Positions 59,178 to 64,000 of a stretch of 64,000 bases of DNA are shown here, piece by piece. Every line of letters begins with the position of its first letter. Position 1 is the first letter of the stretch. Under the pieces are notes generated by a model. The model was not told the DNA's origin. It did no database searches and saw only the letters and a list, made by a program, of their open reading frames with translations. The translations under genes and the position numbers were made by a program. The stretch is from NCBI GenBank assembly GCA_045639905.1, contig JAZUDZ010000040.1:1-64000 (forward strand), written 5' to 3'. The DNA is from RGIG426 sp045639905. Lineage in GTDB: Bacteria > Bacillota > Clostridia > Oscillospirales > Acutalibacteraceae.

Positions 59178-60899
59178 ATGAGAAAGACATTATCGATTCT
59201 TTTTGTTTTGGTATTTGTTGTTACGTTATTTACAGCGGCGATGCCGTCCCTACTTTCTTTCCAAAAAGCAGCGGCTGCCACAACGGTGGGTGACGCCAAC
59301 TTTGACGATGCCATCGACATGAAGGATGTTTTGATTATTCGTAAATATCTGGCAGCTTTGGTCGAGGATTACAACATTGATGTTTTGGCTGCCGATTGCA
59401 ACCAGGATGCAAGCCTGGACATGAAGGACGTTTTAATGCTTCGGAAGTATCTGGCCCATATGGAAACGCTTCCGGAGGCAAAGGAAACCTCCTCTGTACC
59501 GACGACCACAACCGGTGAGACGCCGACCTCCAAGCCGACCGAATCTTCGCCGGCAACCAATCCCACAACGCCTACGCCGACTACTGCAGGGAAAATGCCG
59601 GTCGACCTGACGATGGTCCCGGACCAGATTTTGCTTTCTTATTATGATGTCGATGCCACCGAAATGGGTGTGACCTGGCACAACACGGTTAAGAGCAGCA
59701 AGCCGGTGGTTGAATATGTAAAAGTCAGCGGGTCGGAAACACCGGATTTCAGTCAAGCGGAAAAGGCTTCTGCCACCCGTGACAGTTACCAGACGCAAAC
59801 CTGGCCCTTCTATCCGGACACCAACACCTTCTACTATGATTCCAAAGGCTTTACCACCATTACGGATTATGCCTATCACGCAGTCATGGATAACCTTGAC
59901 TTCGATAGCACATATGCTTACCGTGTCGGTGATGAAGAGGAAGGAAGCTGGAGCCGGACGGGAACCTTTAAAACGCGTAAAGAAACCGTGGATTCCTTCT
60001 CCTTTATCTACACCAGCGATACGCAGGTGTCGTCCATCGGTGACCAGAAGATGCATACCTATATGAAAAAAGGATTGGATGCAGCGGTAAAAGACGATCC
60101 GAACCTGTCCTTCCTGATTCAAGGCGGTGACTTTGTTCAGAACTCCAATCGTATGTATCAGTGGCAAATGCATATTGACGGCAACAGCGAGTTTTTGATG
60201 AAGTATCCGACCATGATGGTAACCGGCAACCACGAATCGACGCACGATACAGCCGGTCAGTATGAGATATTCAAACATACAACCGTGGATTTGCCGAGTG
60301 TGGATATGGACAAAAAACTGGGCATCTACTATTCCTTCAACTACGGAAACGCTCACTTTGTGATTTTGAATACCGATGAAAAATCGGGAGATAAACTGAG
60401 CAGCACACAAGCGGCATGGCTTGAAAGCGATTTGAAGGCCAACACCCAAAAATGGACAATTGTTGCTATGCATCGTCCGATTGTGGCTCTTCGCGAATCA
60501 ACTGATCCGTCTGCTCTTCGCAGTCAGCTTGCCCCGCTCTTCGTCAAGTACGGTGTGGACTTTGTCATTCAGGCCCACGAACACGTGTTTACGCGCAGCT
60601 ATGTACTGGACGAAAAAGGGCAGCCGATTAAAGATGCTGCCAAAGAAACCTCCAACGGGGTTGAGTATTACAAAGACCCGGCCGGATTCCTTGTCGCGAC
60701 CTTCGCGGCAGGCGGCAGTTCGGACCGTTCTCCGTCAACCAAGGTCAATGAAAGCCTTTGTGAGGTGTACGGAGACGGACAAGAGTCCTCTTTTGCAAAC
60801 TTCACCATTACAGGGGACACATTAACAGTCAGAGCACTTTATGCCAGCAGTGGTTCCGCCAAAGCTTATGACGGCGGCCAGTGGGGCATCAAGAAATAA
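59178..60899 (+). CDS. Dockerin-bearing purple acid phosphatase (573 aa)
   Basis: Signal peptide about 1-33, then a type I dockerin at once (about 36-95, GDANFDDAIDMKDVLIIRKYL and CNQDASLDMKDVLMLRKYL), a Thr/Pro linker (about 103-140), the Fn3-like phosphatase N-domain (about 145-265) and the metallophosphoesterase domain (about 270-560). The motifs are SDTQ, GGDFVQ, GNHES, MHRP and QAHEHVFTRS. The start ATG 59178 is seven bases after GAGGAG. It lies 11 bases after ddh and is probably co-transcribed with it. Closely related to the next gene and to the one at 13318-15483. Confidence 0.92.
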   Translation: MRKTLSILFVLVFVVTLFTAAMPSLLSFQKAAAATTVGDANFDDAIDMKDVLIIRKYLAALVEDYNIDVLAADCNQDASLDMKDVLMLRKYLAHMETLPEAKETSSVPTTTTGETPTSKPTESSPATNPTTPTPTTAGKMPVDLTMVPDQILLSYYDVDATEMGVTWHNTVKSSKPVVEYVKVSGSETPDFSQAEKASATRDSYQTQTWPFYPDTNTFYYDSKGFTTITDYAYHAVMDNLDFDSTYAYRVGDEEEGSWSRTGTFKTRKETVDSFSFIYTSDTQVSSIGDQKMHTYMKKGLDAAVKDDPNLSFLIQGGDFVQNSNRMYQWQMHIDGNSEFLMKYPTMMVTGNHESTHDTAGQYEIFKHTTVDLPSVDMDKKLGIYYSFNYGNAHFVILNTDEKSGDKLSSTQAAWLESDLKANTQKWTIVAMHRPIVALRESTDPSALRSQLAPLFVKYGVDFVIQAHEHVFTRSYVLDEKGQPIKDAAKETSNGVEYYKDPAGFLVATFAAGGSSDRSPSTKVNESLCEVYGDGQESSFANFTITGDTLTVRALYASSGSAKAYDGGQWGIKK

Positions 60900-60915
60900 G
60901 AGAGGAGAATAACGG

Positions 60916-62631
60916 ATGAAACACATGAAACTACTAGCGGTTGTTGCCGTGCTTGCAATGCTTCTTTCCATGACATTGCTGGCTCCGTGTCAAACTTCGG
61001 CGCAGACGATTCTCGGCGATGCAAATGGTGACGATACCATTGACATGAAGGATGTCCTGATTATCCGCAAGTATTTGGCGGGAATGGTGGAATCCTATAA
61101 TCTGGATTTAATTGCTTCCGATTGCAATCAGGATAACAGTATTGATATGAAGGATGTCTTACTCCTTCGCAAATACCTGGCTCATATGGAGGACCTTCCG
61201 GAACTGGTAACGACCACCAAGGCTCCGACCACCACCACGCAGAGCACCCCGACAAGTGCTCCGACCAAGCCGATTAACGTGACATATCAGTACACGACTC
61301 TTGTCCCGGATCAGTTGGTTTTGAGCTATTACAACCAGGATTCTACGGATATGGCCATCACCTGGCACACCACAAAAGAAAGCAAAAAAGCGGTTGTGCA
61401 GTTTATGAAAGCCGATCCGACGGTTGTTGCTCCGGATTTCAGTCAGGCCACCACGGTGGATGCTTTGACCGAAGAGTTTGAAGAAAATTACTGCTTCCCG
61501 TATTTCCCGGAAACCAACAACTATACATGGGATGCCAAGGTGGGCTTTAAAACGGCCATTGCCTATGTCCATCGCGGCATTATGACCAATTTGGAGCCGG
61601 GGACTAACTATGTTTATCGTGTCGGCGATGCCGATGAAAACGTATGGTCCGACGCGGCTGTCTTTACAACCCGCGAAGCGGATCCGAGTGATTTCTCCTT
61701 TGTGTATATCAGTGATACGCAGGCGGAACCGATTGAACAGGATTACGGTTACAAGTTTATGAAAAACACCTTAAAGTATGCAGAAGAAGATGATCCGGAT
61801 ATGGACTTCATCCTCCACGGCGGTGACGTGGTACAGGGTACTCGTTATTATTTCCTGTGGGAAAGCATGCTGAACGGTTCCAAAGAATTTTTGACCAAGT
61901 ATCCGATGATGCTGACGACCGGTAACCACGAGGGAACCCAGTCGACAGCCGGAAAGTTTGAAACCTATAAACATATGACCTTTGACCTGCCGGATGTGGC
62001 GATGGACAAGGCTTTTGGTGTTTATTATTCCTTCAACTATGACAACACGCACTTTATCGTGCTGAATACCGATAGTTCTTCCACCACCAGCGGCTCTTTG
62101 GATCGTGACCAGATTCACTGGTTTAAGGATGATGTCAAATCCAAAACACAAAAATGGACGATTGTCTCCATTCACCAGACCATGTTGTCTCTGAAGAAAA
62201 CCAAGAATCCGGCCTTGCTTGACCTGATCATTGACGAGTGCAATGATTATGGCGTTGACCTGGTCATTCAGGCCCATGAGCACTGCTATATGCAGAGCTA
62301 CCCGGTGGATACGAACAAGAATATTACGACCAAAACCGCAACGGAAATTGACGGTGTCAGCTATTATGAAAATCCGAAGGGTGTTTTGTTTGCTACTTTT
62401 GCAACTGCCGGCAGCAAACCGAACAACGTAACGGGTGCCGCGGCTGCCAGCTTCTGTAAGGCGTACTCCGGCGGTAAACCGTCCTCTTGGGGTAACATTC
62501 ATATCACGGACGACAAACTCACCATCAAAGCTTACTATGTTACTTACGGTAACGAAGAAGATCCGGATACGGATAACGGAAAAGCTTTGTGGAGTCAAGG
62601 TCAGTGGGGTATTATCAAAACCGACAACTAA
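60916..62631 (+). CDS. Dockerin-bearing purple acid phosphatase (571 aa)
   Basis: Tandem paralogue of the previous gene, 16 bases after its stop. Signal peptide about 1-29, dockerin about 31-91 (GDANGDDTIDMKDVLIIRKYL and CNQDNSIDMKDVLLLRKYL), Thr-rich linker about 98-120, Fn3-like domain and a metallophosphoesterase domain with SDTQ, GGDVVQ, GNHEG, IHQT and QAHEHCYMQS. The fourth motif has HQT for HRP and the last has MQS for TRS, suggesting a different substrate preference. ATG follows AGAGGAG. A terminator overlaps the start of the next open frame. Confidence 0.92.
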   Translation: MKHMKLLAVVAVLAMLLSMTLLAPCQTSAQTILGDANGDDTIDMKDVLIIRKYLAGMVESYNLDLIASDCNQDNSIDMKDVLLLRKYLAHMEDLPELVTTTKAPTTTTQSTPTSAPTKPINVTYQYTTLVPDQLVLSYYNQDSTDMAITWHTTKESKKAVVQFMKADPTVVAPDFSQATTVDALTEEFEENYCFPYFPETNNYTWDAKVGFKTAIAYVHRGIMTNLEPGTNYVYRVGDADENVWSDAAVFTTREADPSDFSFVYISDTQAEPIEQDYGYKFMKNTLKYAEEDDPDMDFILHGGDVVQGTRYYFLWESMLNGSKEFLTKYPMMLTTGNHEGTQSTAGKFETYKHMTFDLPDVAMDKAFGVYYSFNYDNTHFIVLNTDSSSTTSGSLDRDQIHWFKDDVKSKTQKWTIVSIHQTMLSLKKTKNPALLDLIIDECNDYGVDLVIQAHEHCYMQSYPVDTNKNITTKTATEIDGVSYYENPKGVLFATFATAGSKPNNVTGAAAASFCKAYSGGKPSSWGNIHITDDKLTIKAYYVTYGNEEDPDTDNGKALWSQGQWGIIKTDN

Positions 62632-62641
62632 GATTTCGGAA

Positions 62642-62675
62642 AAGGAGGGCAGTCTATGGCTTGCCCTCCTTTTTT
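62642..62675 (+). terminator. Terminator after the tandem phosphatases
   Basis: AAGGAGGGCA, loop GTCTATGGCT, TGCCCTCCTT, then TTTT. The hairpin includes an ATG (62656) with a spurious Shine-Dalgarno that could be mistaken for the start of the next gene. Confidence 0.88.
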
Positions 62676-62688
62676 CAGGGGTAAATGT

Positions 62689-63288
62689 ATGAAAGCTTCG
62701 AAAAAAACAACAGAATATGCTGTATCCTTTCGAGACCTGTTTGTGAATTTTTTCAAAATCGGTTTGTTCACATTCGGCGGCGGCTATGCCATGATTTCCG
62801 TCATGAGTGAAGAACTGTGTCAGAAAAAGAAATGGATAACCAATGAAGAAATGCTGGACATGGTGGCTCTTTCGGAGTCAACACCGGGACCGGTGGCCAT
62901 TAATGCGGCTACAAACATCGGCTATCGTCTTCGTGGGATACCGGGTGCCTTGGTGGCAACGGGTGCGGAGATATTGCCGGCGTTTATCATTATGTTTGTG
63001 TTGTCTTTTTTTCTGGATGCCTTTATGCAGATTCCGATTATTTCTTCGGCGTTTAAAGGGATTCAGTGTGCGGTTGTCGTACTGATTTTGCGTGCCGGAT
63101 ATTCACTGCTCAAAGGGCTGAAGAGGACACCCCTCAGTTTGTGTATCGTCTCTGCGGTGACACTGGGGCTCTTGCTGATACACATTTTTGCATGGAATTT
63201 CTCTTCGCTTTTATTTATTGTATTCGCTGCGTGTATCGGTCTTGTTTTCGGACTTGTATCGAAAAAAGAAAAGGAGGATCCATCATGA
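62689..63288 (+). CDS. chrA: Chromate-type transporter, first half (ChrA N-like)
   Basis: 199 residues, half-size CHR family protein: FVNFFKIGLFTFGGGYAMISVMSEEL at the front (the FGGG motif), then ALSESTPGPVAINAATNIGYR and about six membrane spans. Start ATG 62689 has AGGGG seven bases upstream; the ATG at 62656 lies inside the terminator. CHR pairs export chromate, or perhaps other anions, as heterodimers. It shares ATGA with the second half. Confidence 0.88.
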   Translation: MKASKKTTEYAVSFRDLFVNFFKIGLFTFGGGYAMISVMSEELCQKKKWITNEEMLDMVALSESTPGPVAINAATNIGYRLRGIPGALVATGAEILPAFIIMFVLSFFLDAFMQIPIISSAFKGIQCAVVVLILRAGYSLLKGLKRTPLSLCIVSAVTLGLLLIHIFAWNFSSLLFIVFAACIGLVFGLVSKKEKEDPS

Positions 63289-63845
63289 TTTATATTCTCC
63301 TTTTTTGGACGTTTTTGAAAATCGGTGCGTTTTCCTTTGGCGGCGGGTATGCCATGATTTCCCCGGTGCAGGAGGCCGTGGTTCAGCACGGCTGGATGGA
63401 TGCCGACACCTTTATGAAGTTTCTCGGTGTTTGCGAGTCCACTCCGGGACCGCTGATGATCAATATGGCCACCTATGTGGGATCGACCCAGGGGGGGCTT
63501 CTCGGTGCATTTTGTGCCACACTCGGGGCGATTTTACCCTCCATAGTAATTATGCTTCTCCTGTCGACCATATTAAAAACTTTCCAGGAGAATCACGTGG
63601 TGAAATCGGTGCTGGAATGCATTCGTCCGGCCGCTCTCGGACTGATTTTGGCAACCGGACTTTGGATGCTGTACACACTGGTTTTACCGACCGGATTTGC
63701 CCCGTTGGCCGTGGACTGGAAATCTCTTGTTTTGACGGGAGTTTTGCTGGCCGTTCCGCCTTTATATCATAGGTGGAAACAAAAGAAATTTTCGGCGATT
63801 GCTTTGATTGGTATATCGGCCGTTTTCGGTATACTTCTTTTTTGA
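63285..63845 (+). CDS. Chromate-type transporter, second half (ChrA C-like)
   Basis: 186 residues, same family: FWTFLKIGAFSFGGGYAMISPVQE and CESTPGPLMINMATYVGST, about five spans. ATG 63285 follows AAGGAGGA and overlaps the first half by four bases, so both halves are made together. In Clostridia this pair is common where chromate is rare; its true substrate is open. The upstream extension of this frame runs inside the first gene and is not used. Confidence 0.88.
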   Translation: MIYILLFWTFLKIGAFSFGGGYAMISPVQEAVVQHGWMDADTFMKFLGVCESTPGPLMINMATYVGSTQGGLLGAFCATLGAILPSIVIMLLLSTILKTFQENHVVKSVLECIRPAALGLILATGLWMLYTLVLPTGFAPLAVDWKSLVLTGVLLAVPPLYHRWKQKKFSAIALIGISAVFGILLF

Positions 63846-63850
63846 GAATG

Positions 63851-63878
63851 TTGAAAAAATCGCCAAATGATGTATAAT
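63851..63878 (+). promoter_or_regulatory. Promoter of the last, truncated gene
   Basis: TTGAAA (63851-63856), 16 bases, TATAAT (63873-63878). Confidence 0.75.
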
Positions 63879-63913
63879 ATGTAACGTATTTCTTATGAAA
63901 GCAGGTGACAACT

Positions 63914-64000
63914 GTGCCCAAAAGTATTTTCTCCAAAGCCATTTTCCGAACAGCACTTCCGGAATGGCTGATGTATGTTTTTATCAATTTATGGGCAGAG
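63914..64000 (+). CDS. Start of a gene cut by the window edge
   Basis: GTG 63914 follows AGCAGGTG by about eight bases and a promoter. The first 29 residues begin MPKSIFSKAIFRTALPEWL and run on through MYVFINLW to the edge. Too short to name; the family is not recognised. Confidence 0.55.
   Translation, partial: MPKSIFSKAIFRTALPEWLMYVFINLWAE

Noticed and set aside
62656..62688. ATG 62656 as start of the first chromate-transporter half
   Set aside because: Its apparent Shine-Dalgarno is the 5' arm of a terminator hairpin. ATG 62689 has its own AGGGG and fits family length.
28011..64000. CRISPR array, prophage or restriction-modification system
   Set aside because: No direct-repeat array, capsid, integrase, methyltransferase or nuclease-methylase pair was found on either strand.

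Overview
The window reads as chromosome of an anaerobic, Gram-positive, low-to-middle GC Firmicute of class Clostridia, probably in or near Oscillospiraceae/Ruminococcaceae. This is an inference from four things: strong AGGAGG-type ribosome binding sites and sigma-A promoters; Firmicute gene orders (ylxM-ffh-rpsP-khpA, asp23-fakA-recG, YtrA-type ABC operon); thiamine and queuosine ECF S components; and type I dockerin domains with Thr-rich linkers on exported enzymes. No plasmid or phage backbone is visible. The only clear mobile DNA is the right end of an IS200/IS605-type element at the left edge.

Layout. 1-8.8 kb: IS605-type end, DUF4143 ATPase, MFS transporter, a SAM-clan riboswitch in front of an unrecognised 271-residue gene, a condensation-fold acyltransferase, a small membrane protein with a decayed flavodoxin gene, a MerR/TipA regulator and a YtrA-type regulator/ABC operon. 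8.8-20 kb: STAS-kinase fusion, an FTR-like reductase beside thioredoxin, a secreted Fn3/amidase protein, a dockerin-bearing purple acid phosphatase, aquaporin, Fe-S aldo/keto reductase, DMT transporter and YhaM-like nuclease. 20-28 kb: a TPP-riboswitch operon that runs thiT-queT-unknown-DNA entry nuclease, then mgsA-hisS-aspS, then a DUF3990/HTH toxin-antitoxin-like pair. 28-34 kb: a giant wall amidase, then yfcE-birA-hemW.

34-47 kb is one long collinear run with no obvious internal terminator: YfhO, GT2, a solute-binding lipoprotein, Asp23, FakA-like, RecG, MBOAT and DHHW protein. Much of it concerns envelope polymer decoration. 46.8-52.5 kb runs mostly leftward: an Ntn-hydrolase-like lipoprotein, yycJ, murA and a BspA-type LRR lipoprotein, with a tRNA-Leu. 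52.7-55.1 kb holds the SRP/ribosome operon. 55-64 kb holds a RimK-like ligase, an XRE regulator, a degenerate histidine phosphatase, diaminopimelate dehydrogenase, two more dockerin phosphatases in tandem, a split chromate-type transporter and a truncated gene at the edge.

How it fits together. Ddh and MurA supply peptidoglycan precursors. Amidases, YfhO/GT2 and MBOAT/DHHW modify the envelope. Three dockerin phosphatases appear built for phosphate scavenging on a cohesin scaffold that is not encoded here. The best leads for something new are the SAM-clan riboswitch controlling an orphan Cys-rich protein, a duplicated palindromic promoter element (8.86 and 17.74 kb), the vitamin-transport operon that ends in a nuclease, and an FTR/thioredoxin unit preceded by a coupled mini-ORF.
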